In this document: piece by piece, positions 26,983 to 36,099 of the stretch
Numbering within the stretch: the first letter of the stretch is position 1
How the letters are laid out: each line of letters starts with the position of its first letter
NCBI RefSeq assembly: GCF_003086355.1
Contig: NZ_CP031733.1
Span: 1,364,001-1,428,000, forward strand
DNA from: Streptococcus chenjunshii
GTDB taxonomy: Bacteria > Bacillota > Bacilli > Lactobacillales > Streptococcaceae
DNA: 64,000 bases
Reading direction: 5' to 3'
The notes under the pieces: model-generated
Database searches by the model: none
Told to the model about the DNA's origin: nothing
Seen by the model: only the letters and a program-made list of their open reading frames with translations
Made by a program: the position numbers and the translations under genes

Positions 26983-27425
26983 ACCAAGATACAAAGGCCG
27001 TTTAAAAATCCGTATGAAAATAGGGAAGGACGAGCGATGCTCCACATCGCGACGGACTTCATCTTTTTCACTAGGATTTTAGGCCGCGTTCAATTCCACC
27101 AAGATACAAAGGCCGTTAAAAGCTCACAGCAAAAATAGGAACCTGACCGCCGAGTCACTAAAGACTCAAGGAAGGGTTGTCTTTTTTGCAAAGAGCTTAG
27201 GCCGTGTTCAATTCACCAAGATACAAAGGCCGTTTAAAAATCCGTATGAAAATAGGGAAGGACGAGCGATGCTCCACATCGCGACGGACTTCATCTTTTT
27301 CACTAGGATTTTAGGCCGCGTTCAATTCCACCAAGATACAAAGGCCGTTAAAAGCTCACAGCAAAAATAGGAACCTGGCCGCCGAGTCACTAAAGACTCA
27401 TGGAAGGGCTCTACTCACAGAGCAG
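26983..27425. repeat. Array of four family A units (two-unit block duplicated) between mmuP and mmuM
   Basis: Units at 26983-27097, 27098-27214, 27215-27329 and about 27330-27425 (truncated). Types alternate: bccgtatgaaaa/tttttcactagga with GCGATG-CATCGC apical stem, then aagctcacagcaaaaa with GAGTC-GACTC. Block 26983-27214 is repeated at 27215-27425 nearly without change, so this is a recent tandem duplication. The rest of the gap to 27492 shows no gene. Confidence 0.88.
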
Positions 27426-27492
27426 CCACACTCGTAAGTCTCTAACCTTCCTATACGGTACCTCTTTTTCTCAAACTCAGGCTATCTTGGTT

Positions 27493-28869
27493 TCACCATT
27501 TTTTAAAACGCCAATAATGATACGCATAAGCCAAAACCATAAAAGGAATTCCAAAATAGAGTCCTGCACGCTGTGAAACATCCCAAGCGATTCCGACAAT
27601 AGACAGCAGCAATAAGGCGCTTGTCAAATAAGGAAGCCAAGGATTAAAAGGTGTTTTATAGGCCAAATCGGCCTCTGTATGTTCCTGCAGCCATTTTTTG
27701 CGAAAATTAATCTGAGCAACAGGAATGGACAGCCAAACAACAGCAACAGCAAAACCAGCAATAGACACAAGGGCCAAAAAGATAGTATCAGCAGCATAGA
27801 TGCTTGAAAAAAGCGTAAAAATGACCCCAACCATAGATAAAAGCATAGCCCGCATCGGAACACCCTGTTTGTTGATTTTCACTACTTTTTGACTAAGCAT
27901 GCCTTCATTTGCCAGTGACCAAAGCATCCGTCCCGAGGCATAAAGACCTGAGTTGGAGGCTGATAGAATAGCTGTCAGTATGACAAAGTTCATGATATCA
28001 GCAGCAAAGGGCAGACCAATTTTATCTAAAACTAAAACAAAAGGCGCTTCTGTAACCCCAGCTTCTTTCATCGGAAGCAGACAGGCTAAAACAAAAATGG
28101 TTAAGACAAAAAAGACGACTAAAAGGGCAATAGTAGATTTTATAGCAGCCGGTACTTCTTTTTCTGGATTATCCGTTTCTCCCGCAGCTATTCCAATCAT
28201 CTCAACACCTGAAAAAGCGTAATTAACGGCAAGCATTACAGAAACTAAACCGATCCAGCCTTTGGGAAGAAAACCATCAGCCGTTAAATTCGAAAATAAG
28301 GGAGCCTGATCAGTACCAGCAAAAGGAAGCAACCCCAAAACAGCAGCTAAACCTAAGATGATAAAAACCAAAATGGCATAGACTTTAATACTGGAAAAAT
28401 AATACTCTGTTTCAGCAAACCAGTTAACACTTAAGGTATTGAGAAAGAAGATTAAAGCAGCAAAAAGCGCTGCGAAAATCCAGACAGGAATGCCGGGAAA
28501 CCAGCGCTGCATAAGCATGGCGGCTCCCAAAAACTGTGAGGCGAGGGCAACAACCCAGCAGAGCCAATAGGACCAGGCTACTATAAAACCTGTCCCAGGA
28601 CTGATAAAGCGACTAGCATAGGTGTGAAAAGAGCCGGTAACAGGCATGGCAACAGCCAGCTCACCCAAGGAGAACATCACCAAATAAACGACTAAGCCGC
28701 CAAATAAGTAAGAAAAGACTGCTCCCAAAGGTCCTGACTGAGCAATTGTGTATCCTGAACTTAAAAATAGCCCTGTCCCGATAACACCGCCGATCGAAAG
28801 CATCTGCAAATGACGGCGAGTCATAGCCCGTTTAAATGTTCCTTCATTTTTAAAATGATGATTTTCCAT
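27493..28869 (-). CDS. mmuP: MmuP-like amino-acid (S-methylmethionine) permease
   Basis: 458 residues, APC superfamily AAT type, with about 12 membrane segments. It starts with basic RAMTRRHLQMLSIGGVIGTGLFLSSG, the first-helix signature. It lies just upstream of mmuM on the same strand, which suggests S-methylmethionine import, although related permeases for other amino acids look alike. GGAGG before the ATG. Confidence 0.82.
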   Translation of the reverse strand: MENHHFKNEGTFKRAMTRRHLQMLSIGGVIGTGLFLSSGYTIAQSGPLGAVFSYLFGGLVVYLVMFSLGELAVAMPVTGSFHTYASRFISPGTGFIVAWSYWLCWVVALASQFLGAAMLMQRWFPGIPVWIFAALFAALIFFLNTLSVNWFAETEYYFSSIKVYAILVFIILGLAAVLGLLPFAGTDQAPLFSNLTADGFLPKGWIGLVSVMLAVNYAFSGVEMIGIAAGETDNPEKEVPAAIKSTIALLVVFFVLTIFVLACLLPMKEAGVTEAPFVLVLDKIGLPFAADIMNFVILTAILSASNSGLYASGRMLWSLANEGMLSQKVVKINKQGVPMRAMLLSMVGVIFTLFSSIYAADTIFLALVSIAGFAVAVVWLSIPVAQINFRKKWLQEHTEADLAYKTPFNPWLPYLTSALLLLSIVGIAWDVSQRAGLYFGIPFMVLAYAYHYWRFKKW

Positions 28870-28945
28870 AAATCCTCCAATAGTCTGATATTTTTATCTT
28901 ACCATATTCTGCAGGGACTTAAAAATAGTCTTTTCCTATCAGTAA

Positions 28946-28962
28946 CTTAGGTAAAAACTATA
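28946..28962 (-). promoter_or_regulatory. Degenerate MET-box-like half palindrome upstream of mmuP
   Basis: AAACTATA at 28955-28962 is a perfect half of the S. mutans MetR box TATAGTTTSAAACTATA as I remember it; the other half matches weakly (12 of 17 in total). It lies about 80-95 bases upstream of the mmuP start, where a sulfur-amino-acid regulator would make sense. Speculative. Confidence 0.3.
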
Positions 28963-29001
28963 AGTCAGTCAAAACGGAGGTATGGAAAAAATCCTTAAAA
29001 A

Positions 29002-29022
29002 GGCTAGGACAGTGTCCTAACC
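29002..29022 (-). terminator. Near-perfect palindromic hairpin, possible terminator after engB
   Basis: GGCTAGGACA-G-TGTCCTAACC; on the minus strand it is followed by TTTTTAAGG. About 170 bases after the engB stop and before the mmuP leader. The gap 28870-29190 otherwise has no supported gene. Confidence 0.55.
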
Positions 29023-29190
29023 TCAAACATCTATTTACCAGTCCAGCAGCAACCTACAAAAGACTTTGAAGTCTGATGCGCTAGCTGTGTCTTTTAGCAA
29101 GTTACAAAAGCGATGAAAAATAACTGCCAGTAGCTCCTTATAAGCTGCAGCTCTTTTTTCACAGCTCTCAGGACTTGATTTCCTGCTGAT

Positions 29191-29790
29191 TTATAAATGT
29201 TTTAAAATCATATCCCAAGCCTCATTAAGGCCTATAGCTTTGACAGCGGAAAAAATAATAAAATCATCTGTGTGATCGAAACCCAGCTTTTTCTTAACAG
29301 CGGCCTCATGCTTACTCCACTTTCCCTGAGGCACTTTATCTGCTTTTGTCGCTACTAAGATAACAGGAATGTCATAATATTTAAGAAACTCATACATTTG
29401 TACATCATCTGCGGTCGGATCGTGGCGAAAATCAATCAAGCTGACAACCGCCCGCAAATTCTCACGTTCGGTCAGATACTCTTCTATCATTCTGCCCCAT
29501 CTGGCACGTTCCTTTTTGGAAACTTTTGCATAACCGTAACCCGGAACATCAACGAAACGGCATTTATCATCGATGTTATAAAAATTAAGGAGCTGCGTTT
29601 TACCGGGTTTACTCGACGTTCGAGCCAGATTTTTCCGGCCAAGAAGACAGTTAATAAAACTGGATTTGCCAACATTTGAACGGCCTGCCAGCGCAATCTC
29701 CGGAAGAGCATCCTGCGGGTATTGAGACTTACCGGCCGCACTGAGCAGAATTTCTGCCCTGTGCGTATTTAAATAGCTGAAATCTGCCAT
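29191..29790 (-). CDS. engB: EngB (YsxC/YihA), ribosome-assembly GTPase
   Basis: 199 residues. G1 GRSNVGKS at 36-43, G3 DVPGYG, G4 TKAD and SAVKAIG (G5) are all visible, in the compact TRAFAC layout of the family. It is an essential GTPase in 50S subunit maturation. The ATG with GGGAG follows clpX by 11 bases, the usual streptococcal clpX-engB pair. Confidence 0.96.
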   Translation of the reverse strand: MADFSYLNTHRAEILLSAAGKSQYPQDALPEIALAGRSNVGKSSFINCLLGRKNLARTSSKPGKTQLLNFYNIDDKCRFVDVPGYGYAKVSKKERARWGRMIEEYLTERENLRAVVSLIDFRHDPTADDVQMYEFLKYYDIPVILVATKADKVPQGKWSKHEAAVKKKLGFDHTDDFIIFSAVKAIGLNEAWDMILKHL

Positions 29791-29801
29791 AATCCGTCTC
29801 C

Positions 29802-31031
29802 CTAAGCTGTTTCTAAAACCGGCCCGTCAGTACCGTCAACGGCTTCTTTAGTAATCCGTACTTTGCTGACTTCTTCCTGACTCGGGATTTCAAACATAAT
29901 ATCCAGCATCGTTTCTTCGATGATAGAACGGAGACCCCGTGCCCCAGTTTTACGTTCAATAGCCTTATTAGCAATAGCTTTGAGAGCCGCTTCATCAAAA
30001 TCCAATTCCACACCGTCATAAGACATAAGGGTTTGATACTGTTTTACAAGGGCATTACGCGGCTCTGTCAGAATACGTACCAAGTCATCAGCAGTCAGTT
30101 CCTCTAAGGCGGCAACGACTGGAAGACGGCCAATAAACTCAGGAATCAAACCGAATTTCTGAATATCTTCTGAAATAATTTCCTGCATATAGGAAATCCC
30201 ATCAGAAAGCTGTTTATTATTTTGCCCAAAACCGATGACCTTTTCTCCTAAGCGCTGCTTCACAATATCTTCAATCCCGTCAAAAGCTCCGCCGACAATA
30301 AAAAGAATATTTTTAGTGTCAATCTGAATCATTTCCTGGTTGGGATGCTTACGGCCGCCCTGAGGCGGAACACTGGCTACAGTTCCTTCAATAATTTTCA
30401 GCAGAGCCTGCTGCACACCTTCTCCGGACACATCACGTGTGATGGAGACATTTTCCCCTTTTTTAGCAATCTTATCGATTTCATCGACATAGATAATACC
30501 GCGTTCAGCACGTTCAATATTAAAATCTGCTGCCTGAATCAGCTTTAAGAGTATGTTTTCAACATCTTCTCCCACATACCCTGCTTCTGTCAGTGAGGTA
30601 GCATCTGCAATCGCAAAGGGAACATTCAGGCTCTTAGCCAAGGTTTGAGCTAAAAAAGTCTTGCCCGATCCTGTCGGACCAATCATAAGAATGTTAGATT
30701 TCTGCAAATCAACATCTCCGTCATCCTGACTTTCCGTAAAAGAAACTCGCTTGTAATGATTGTAAACAGCTACGGCCAAAGCACGTTTAGCATGATCCTG
30801 CCCAACGACATACTCATTTAAAATAGCAAGCAGTTCTTTTGGCTTAGGAACTTCTGACAAATCAGCCAGAACTTCCTCGGCCAGCTCTTCTCTGATAATT
30901 TCCTGCGACAAAGCGACACATTCATTGCAGATAAAAACGCTGTTGCCAGCAATAATTTTCTTTACCTCATCCTGGCTTTTTCCGCAGAATGAACAGTAAA
31001 CTTTCACATCATTATTTCTATTTCCAGCCAT
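29802..31031 (-). CDS. clpX: ClpX, ATPase subunit of ClpXP protease
   Basis: 409 residues. Zinc-binding domain with C13, C16, C35 and C38 (CSFC, CNEC), Walker A GPTGSGKT at 118-125, Walker B YVDEIDK, and sensor 2 GARGLR near the C-terminus. It unfolds substrates and feeds them to ClpP. AGAGGAATC before the ATG. It is followed by engB and preceded by a small membrane-protein gene and folA. Confidence 0.97.
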   Translation of the reverse strand: MAGNRNNDVKVYCSFCGKSQDEVKKIIAGNSVFICNECVALSQEIIREELAEEVLADLSEVPKPKELLAILNEYVVGQDHAKRALAVAVYNHYKRVSFTESQDDGDVDLQKSNILMIGPTGSGKTFLAQTLAKSLNVPFAIADATSLTEAGYVGEDVENILLKLIQAADFNIERAERGIIYVDEIDKIAKKGENVSITRDVSGEGVQQALLKIIEGTVASVPPQGGRKHPNQEMIQIDTKNILFIVGGAFDGIEDIVKQRLGEKVIGFGQNNKQLSDGISYMQEIISEDIQKFGLIPEFIGRLPVVAALEELTADDLVRILTEPRNALVKQYQTLMSYDGVELDFDEAALKAIANKAIERKTGARGLRSIIEETMLDIMFEIPSQEEVSKVRITKEAVDGTDGPVLETA

Positions 31032-31067
31032 GATTCCTCTTTCTAGACTATTCTTTTTTTACTGTTT

Positions 31068-31238
31068 TTAGAACAAGGTATTGTAAAAAGCATGAATAGT
31101 ATTAACTAAATTAGTAAATGCATTCAGCAAGAGCAAAACACCCAGTCCGTACCGTTTTTTCCTGAAAGCCGGCAGAGCGCACAGAACACAAATCACACAT
31201 AAAAAGGCAGTAAATACCCCAAAAACACTTCTTTGCAT
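31068..31238 (-). CDS. 56-residue membrane protein between folA and clpX
   Basis: Not recognised by function. It reads MQRSVFGVFTAFLCVICVLC, a first membrane helix, then a basic turn (RKKRYG) and a second hydrophobic segment ending in HAFYNTLF. The position between folA and clpX matches small hypothetical genes I recall at the same spot in other streptococci, which argues it is real. AAGGAG lies 14 bases ahead of the ATG, longer than usual. Confidence 0.7.
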   Translation of the reverse strand: MQRSVFGVFTAFLCVICVLCALPAFRKKRYGLGVLLLLNAFTNLVNTIHAFYNTLF

Positions 31239-31262
31239 CTTGTAAAAAGGAACTCCTTCTTC

Positions 31263-31760
31263 CTATTTTTCTAAAACTGTAACCGAAAAATCATAAGCAT
31301 TGTTATCGTCTTTTTCATAAAAGGTTTGGGAAACCTGATAAAAGTCAGATAAATCAAGCTCCGGAAAATAAGTATCTCCTGTAAATCTGCCATGAACAGT
31401 TGTTTTTATCAGGGCATCATAGTGACCGGCAAAAGCCTTGTAAACACTGGCACCGCCAACGATAAACAAACTCTTATTTTGTCTTTCAAACCATTCTAAA
31501 GCCTCCGCTACACTATGAACAACATGAAGATTCTCTTTATTTTTTATATCGGCATTTCGCGTTAAAATTAAAGTATCGCGCCCCGGTAAGGTCCGGCGGT
31601 TCATCCCGTCAAAAGTCACACGTCCCATTAACAGAGCGTGCCCCATCGTTGTTTGTTTAAAATGCTGCAGCTCTTTGGGCAGCCGCCAAGGAAGCCGGCC
31701 GTCAGTTCCAATCAGATGGGTCTCATCTTCTGCCCAGATAGCTACGATTTGCTTTGTCAT
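31263..31760 (-). CDS. folA: FolA, dihydrofolate reductase
   Basis: 165 residues. It reduces dihydrofolate to tetrahydrofolate with NADPH and is the trimethoprim target. IVAIWAEDETHLIG with LPWRLPKELQHFK holds the substrate loop and catalytic acid (Glu in PKE). MGRVTFDGM and IVGGASVYKAF give the NADPH-binding segments. Downstream of thyA in the same direction, so the dTMP cycle genes are together. Confidence 0.96.
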   Translation of the reverse strand: MTKQIVAIWAEDETHLIGTDGRLPWRLPKELQHFKQTTMGHALLMGRVTFDGMNRRTLPGRDTLILTRNADIKNKENLHVVHSVAEALEWFERQNKSLFIVGGASVYKAFAGHYDALIKTTVHGRFTGDTYFPELDLSDFYQVSQTFYEKDDNNAYDFSVTVLEK

Positions 31761-31811
31761 TTTTCCTTCTTACCTTTTAGCCTCATATTTACTTCATTCT
31801 AACAAATTTCT

Positions 31812-31850
31812 TTGAAAAATGCAGAGATAAAAATTCTCTGCATTTTTCAA
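31812..31850 (-). terminator. Hairpin at the end of thyA
   Basis: Arms TTGAAAAATGCAGAG and CTCTGCATTTTTCAA form a 15-base stem with a T-rich end. It overlaps the thyA stop codon (31849-31847), so translation termination and hairpin folding may compete. Confidence 0.75.
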
Positions 31851-32686
31851 ATAGCTAAATCAAATTTTAACTGCGGTTTAACAGGTTTATAATCAACCAG
31901 TTCAAAATCATCTGGCTTAATCGCAAAAAAATCAGTGCCGTCAGGGACATTTAACAGAAGACGCGGCTGACAGGCTGCAGGTGTCCGCCGCAACAATTCC
32001 TCCGCTTGTTCAAACTGGTTGTCATAGATATGAAGATTATTGATAAAATAGAAAAATTTACCAACCTTCCAGCCGAAGTGTTTTGCAACCATCATTTGTA
32101 AAGCCACATACTGCATAGCATTAATATGGTGAGCTACCAGCATATCATTAGAGCGCTGAGTCAGTGTCGCATCCAAATAGATATCACCGTCTACCCGGCG
32201 CACATCAAACATTGTCTGAAAAGCGCAGGGATAGAGACCCTCACTGGCTTCAAAAGCTTCATAATCCCAGAGTGAAATAACATTCCGCCGATTCCAAGGA
32301 TTGTCTGCCAGCTGTTTTAAAATCTTGTCTATAATATGATGTTTTTTGACAACGGCACCGTAACGCTGCCCAATATTGCCTGTTTTTCCAACTTCCCAGT
32401 CATTCCAATATGTAACTCCATATTTGTCATTAAGCACTGAAAGCTCGTTTGACTGATCTTGATAGATCCAAAAAATTTCTTTGATCGCTGATTTAACAGC
32501 AATCGGCCGCAGAGTTGTAATAGGAAACTCGCCCTTTGCCAGATCATATTCCGCAAAAGCGCCTGTAATATATTTGGAGTTAGCGGTTGTTCCGTCTTTA
32601 TATTTAGGTCTGGCCTGTTCGCTAAAGACCCCTTCCTCCATAATTTTGCTAATATTTTCTTTGAAAATGAGATCTGCTTTCGTCAT
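31847..32686 (-). CDS. thyA: Thymidylate synthase
   Basis: 279 residues, of the streptococcal/lactococcal ThyA branch. It methylates dUMP with methylene-tetrahydrofolate. Catalytic C154 is in LYPCAFQ; phosphate-binding arginines are in WNRR (133-134), with TQRSNDM and IYDNQ later. GGAAGGGG precedes the ATG. Divergent from mvaS across 308 bases; a 13-base palindrome AATAAC-T-GTTATT (32706-32718) lies just upstream of the ribosome binding site. No ORF in the gap. Confidence 0.96.
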   Translation of the reverse strand: MTKADLIFKENISKIMEEGVFSEQARPKYKDGTTANSKYITGAFAEYDLAKGEFPITTLRPIAVKSAIKEIFWIYQDQSNELSVLNDKYGVTYWNDWEVGKTGNIGQRYGAVVKKHHIIDKILKQLADNPWNRRNVISLWDYEAFEASEGLYPCAFQTMFDVRRVDGDIYLDATLTQRSNDMLVAHHINAMQYVALQMMVAKHFGWKVGKFFYFINNLHIYDNQFEQAEELLRRTPAACQPRLLLNVPDGTDFFAIKPDDFELVDYKPVKPQLKFDLAI

Positions 32687-32979
32687 CGATAACCCCTTCC
32701 TGAGAAATAACTGTTATTATTTTATCGGAAAAGCAGGAAAAAAGCGAGAAAAAAATCTGTTTTCTATATAGGACCTCGGAACTGTAAGTCTCATGGATTT
32801 CTTAGATAATCACATTCTATTCTCAAACATTGCAAAATAATTAAGTGACAGCTGTTTTTGTTTGAGTCTGTCCGGACATGCTGTGAGATTTGAAAGAAAT
32901 GATTTTTTTGTGAAGATATTTTTTTACTTTATGGTAAAATTAAGGTTAGGCATTAAATCACTGATAAAAGATTAGAAAG

Positions 32980-32994
32980 GTTTACTAAGTAAAC
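32980..32994 (+). promoter_or_regulatory. Palindrome between ribosome binding site and start codon of mvaS
   Basis: GTTTACT-A-AGTAAAC ends exactly at the mvaS ATG; AGAAAGG lies immediately before it. The Shine-Dalgarno is otherwise 14 bases from the ATG. Folding of the palindrome would bring the two closer together. Confidence 0.5.
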
Positions 32995-34182
32995 ATGAAA
33001 ATCGGAATAGATAAAATAGGTTTCGCTACAGCACAGTATATGTTAGATATGAATGATCTGGCACACAGCCGCGGCGCCGAACCGGAAAAATTCAGCAAGG
33101 GCTTACTCCTGCAGGCTCTAAGCATCGCACCTATTACCGAAGATATCATAACCCTAGGCGCGTCAGCTGCTGAGAAGATGCTGACACAAGATGATAAAGA
33201 AAATATTGACATGATTATTGTGGCTACAGAGTCAGGGGTAGACCAAAGCAAGGCCGCTGCAGTCTATATTCACCATTTGCTTGGTATACAGCCATTTGCC
33301 CGCAGTATCGAAATGAAAGAAGCTTGTTACAGTGCTACAGCTGCGCTGGATTATGCCAAACTTCATATCGGAAAGAATCCGGACAGCAAAGTTTTGGTCA
33401 TTGCATCAGATATTGCTAAGTACGGTATTGGAACGCCGGGAGAGTCTACTCAAGGTGCGGGAAGTATCGCCATGCTGCTGACAAAAGATCCTGCAATTTT
33501 GGTTTTACAGGATCAATCGCTGGCTTTAACCCGGGATATCATGGACTTTTGGCGTCCCAACTACTCAACAACCCCTTTTGTCAATGGGATGTACTCGACT
33601 AAACAGTATCTTGATATGCTCAAAACAAGCTGGGATGAATATCAAAAACGTTTCAACAAGTCTTTAGCAGACTTTGCCGCCTTTTGTTTCCATATCCCTT
33701 TTCCAAAACTAGCCCTTAAGGGGTTTAATAAAATTTTGGATAAAAGCCTGCCGGAAGCCATTAAAGAAAAATTAAAAGATAATTTCGAGCAGTCCATTCT
33801 CTACAGCCAGCAAATCGGTAATATTTACACAGGCTCTCTCTTTTTGGGGTTGTTGTCCTTGCTTGAAAACAGTACAAAGCTGCAGGGCGGGGATCAAATA
33901 GCCATGTTTAGTTACGGCAGCGGTGCTGTGGCTGAAATTTTTACCGGAACCTTGGCCGAGGGATTCCAGCAGCAGCTGTCCAAAGGGCAGGACCGGATGC
34001 AGGAACTAAGACAGCGCATTCCGCTGTCTGTCGAGGATTATGAGCGGATATTTTTCGAAAATGCCCTCCTGGATGAAAACGGCAGTGCCTCTTTTGCAGA
34101 ATACAAAACCGGTATTTTTGCCTTGAGGGAAATCTTTGAGCACCAGCGTATTTATCAAAAGGTAACAGTCAATGAAAAATAA
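32995..34182 (+). CDS. mvaS: MvaS, HMG-CoA synthase
   Basis: 395 residues. It condenses acetyl-CoA and acetoacetyl-CoA, the first committed step of the mevalonate route. E79, C111 (EACYSAT) and H233 (FCFHIPF) fall at the exact positions of the catalytic triad known from enterococcal MvaS. It overlaps mvaA by 11 bases, so the two are co-translated. See the separate entry for its unusual ribosome binding region. Confidence 0.97.
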   Translation: MKIGIDKIGFATAQYMLDMNDLAHSRGAEPEKFSKGLLLQALSIAPITEDIITLGASAAEKMLTQDDKENIDMIIVATESGVDQSKAAAVYIHHLLGIQPFARSIEMKEACYSATAALDYAKLHIGKNPDSKVLVIASDIAKYGIGTPGESTQGAGSIAMLLTKDPAILVLQDQSLALTRDIMDFWRPNYSTTPFVNGMYSTKQYLDMLKTSWDEYQKRFNKSLADFAAFCFHIPFPKLALKGFNKILDKSLPEAIKEKLKDNFEQSILYSQQIGNIYTGSLFLGLLSLLENSTKLQGGDQIAMFSYGSGAVAEIFTGTLAEGFQQQLSKGQDRMQELRQRIPLSVEDYERIFFENALLDENGSASFAEYKTGIFALREIFEHQRIYQKVTVNEK

Positions 34183-35473
34183 TAACATAAGCTGGTCTGG
34201 CTTTTCAAAAAAGACTCCGGCAGAACGAACGGCTCACCTGCAGAAACATGAACTGCTTTCCAAAGCCTCTCAGCAGTCTTTGAACACTCAGGAAATGCTT
34301 TCTCTAGACAGAGCCGACCAAATCACAGAAAATGTCTTTAGTAGATTGGCTCTCCCCTTTAGTTTAGCTCCGGATTTTCTTATCAATGGACAAACTTATC
34401 AAGTCCCTTTTGTCACTGAAGAACCTTCGGTTGTTGCAGCAGCCAGTTTTGCTGCTCAAATCATTAAACGTTCTGGCGGTTTTACAGTACAGGTGCACAA
34501 TCGGCAAATGATCAGCCAGTTAGTGCTTTATGATGTTCCTGACAAGGAGAAAGCGAAAAAAGCCATTTTAGCTGAAAAATCACGTCTGCTCTCTTTGGCC
34601 AATCAAGCCTACCCATCCATTGTGAAACGCGGCGGTGGTGCGTGCGACTTATCAGCTGAAATTAAAGACGATTTTCTCATTCTCTATCTTATCGCAGATA
34701 CCAAAGAAGCCATGGGTGCCAATATAATGAATACAATGACTGAGGCTCTGGCAGCTCCAATCGAAGACCTTGCCGGCGGTCAAACTCTGATGGCCGTGCT
34801 CTCTAACTATGCTACTCAAGCTCTGGTCACTGCTGAATGTGAGGTTAAACTGCATTTTCTCAGCCGCAATAAGGAGCAGGCTCAAGTATTTGCCCGTAAA
34901 ATTGCTTTGGCCAGCCAGTTAGCACAAATCGATGTTTATCGTGCCAGCACTCACAATAAGGGAATTTTCAACGGTATTGATGCTGTTGTTCTTGCTGCAG
35001 GTAACGATTGGCGGGCTATCGAGGCCGGCGGCCATACCTATGCTTGCAAAGACGGACAGTACCGCGGGCTTTCAACATGGACCTATGATGCTGGTAATAA
35101 CAGTCTCAAAGGCAGCTTGACCTTGCCAATGCCTACTGCAACAAAAGGCGGTTCTATCGGTCTTAATCCCAGTGTCCGCTTGGCTCATGACTTACTGGGA
35201 AAACCTTCCGCTCAAGAGCTGGCCGGTATCATTACTGCGGTTGGCTTGGCACAAAATTTTGCTGCTCTAAAAGCCTTGACCAGCACCGGAATTCAGGCAG
35301 GCCATATGAAACTTCAAGCTAAGTCTTTGGCTCTTTCGGCTGGAGCAAGTGAGGATGAAACAGCTCCTGTTGTCAGCCAGTTGCTAAAAGCCAGGCATAT
35401 GAACCTTGAGACTGCTGAATCTATTTTAAGAATGCTGCGTAAACAGCAAGGACAGGATTCTTCCCTCGAATAA
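34172..35473 (+). CDS. mvaA: MvaA, class II HMG-CoA reductase
   Basis: 433 residues. It reduces HMG-CoA to mevalonate. DRADQITENVFSRLALPF, the EAMGANIMN segment, AAGNDWRAIEAGGH and C-terminal GHMKL and LKARHMNLE (late histidine) follow the class II pattern. The ATG is inside the end of mvaS, with GGT ahead. Ends at a strong terminator. Confidence 0.96.
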   Translation: MKNNNISWSGFSKKTPAERTAHLQKHELLSKASQQSLNTQEMLSLDRADQITENVFSRLALPFSLAPDFLINGQTYQVPFVTEEPSVVAAASFAAQIIKRSGGFTVQVHNRQMISQLVLYDVPDKEKAKKAILAEKSRLLSLANQAYPSIVKRGGGACDLSAEIKDDFLILYLIADTKEAMGANIMNTMTEALAAPIEDLAGGQTLMAVLSNYATQALVTAECEVKLHFLSRNKEQAQVFARKIALASQLAQIDVYRASTHNKGIFNGIDAVVLAAGNDWRAIEAGGHTYACKDGQYRGLSTWTYDAGNNSLKGSLTLPMPTATKGGSIGLNPSVRLAHDLLGKPSAQELAGIITAVGLAQNFAALKALTSTGIQAGHMKLQAKSLALSAGASEDETAPVVSQLLKARHMNLETAESILRMLRKQQGQDSSLE

Positions 35474-35495
35474 AGACAGCTTTCTATCAGCTGCT

Positions 35496-35538
35496 AATAA
35501 AAACAAGTGACTGACTAAAAAAGTCACTTGTTTTTATT
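35496..35538 (+). terminator. Terminator of mvaSA
   Basis: Seventeen-base perfect arms beginning AATAAAAACAAGTGACT, 9-base loop, and a T-run. It lies 23 bases after the mvaA stop. Confidence 0.9.
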
Positions 35539-35582
35539 ATGGGAACATCTTATTTGAAAATGATTTTCGCTAATCTTTTTCC

Positions 35583-35630
35583 TTGACTTAAAATCACTAT
35601 AATTATATAATCTAGTTATTGATACTAGAT
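35583..35630 (+). promoter_or_regulatory. Promoter and inverted-repeat operator of the DUF1836 gene
   Basis: TTGACT 35583-35588, 17-base spacer, TATAAT 35606-35611. A perfect inverted repeat ATCTAGT-N7-ACTAGAT (35610-35630) covers the -10 edge and expected start of transcription, a place where a repressor would block initiation. Confidence 0.8.
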
Positions 35631-35649
35631 AATAAGGAGACGGAAATTA

Positions 35650-36099
35650 ATGGCTGAGAATTACCCAAAATGGACGGAGCTGCCAGAGCTGGACTTATAT
35701 TTGGATCAGGTGCTTCTCTATGTTAATCAGATTAGCCGCCGCACTGACGATATACATGATCGTGACCTCACCGCTTCGATGATTAATAACTACGTTAAGC
35801 ATGGCCATATCGACAAACCTGTTAAGAAAAAATACAGCCGCAGACAGCTGGCTCGCCTCATTGTCATCACCAGTCTGAAAAATGTTTTTTCGATTCAGGA
35901 AATCAGTCAGACATTGGCAATTTTGACACAAAATGATCAATCGCAAGTGATGTATGATTATTTCGCAGCCTGTATGAACAACGAACAGCTTGATGATATT
36001 CCGGCTGTAATCATTTCTGCCTGTCAGACCTTAAAACTTTATCAGCAGACACATCAGCTTGTCTTAGAACTTCAAGGAGAATTGAGTCATGAATCCTAG
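35650..36099 (+). CDS. DUF1836 protein, probable HTH regulator
   Basis: 149 residues, no catalytic motif. DUF1836 proteins carry a MerR-like DNA-binding segment; here DLTASMINNYVKHGHIDKPVKKKYSRRQLARL (about 40-72) looks like a winged helix that recognises DNA. The function is not established. It lies just behind a promoter with an inverted repeat, so autoregulation is likely. Overlaps the hemolysin III-like gene by 11 bases. Confidence 0.8.
   Translation: MAENYPKWTELPELDLYLDQVLLYVNQISRRTDDIHDRDLTASMINNYVKHGHIDKPVKKKYSRRQLARLIVITSLKNVFSIQEISQTLAILTQNDQSQVMYDYFAACMNNEQLDDIPAVIISACQTLKLYQQTHQLVLELQGELSHES

Noticed and set aside
26973-27071. N-terminal extension of mmuM by 33 codons
   Set aside because: These codons lie entirely in a family A repeat; a strong GGAGG directly before ATG 26972 fits better.
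26983-27425. CRISPR-like regular repeats
   Set aside because: Units are about 115 bp, adjacent without spacers, and self-complementary; no cas genes nearby.
28870-29190. T-box or SAM-type riboswitch before mmuP
   Set aside because: No T-box sequence (TGGNACCGCG-like) or SAM-box core was found; only a palindromic hairpin and a weak MET-box half.
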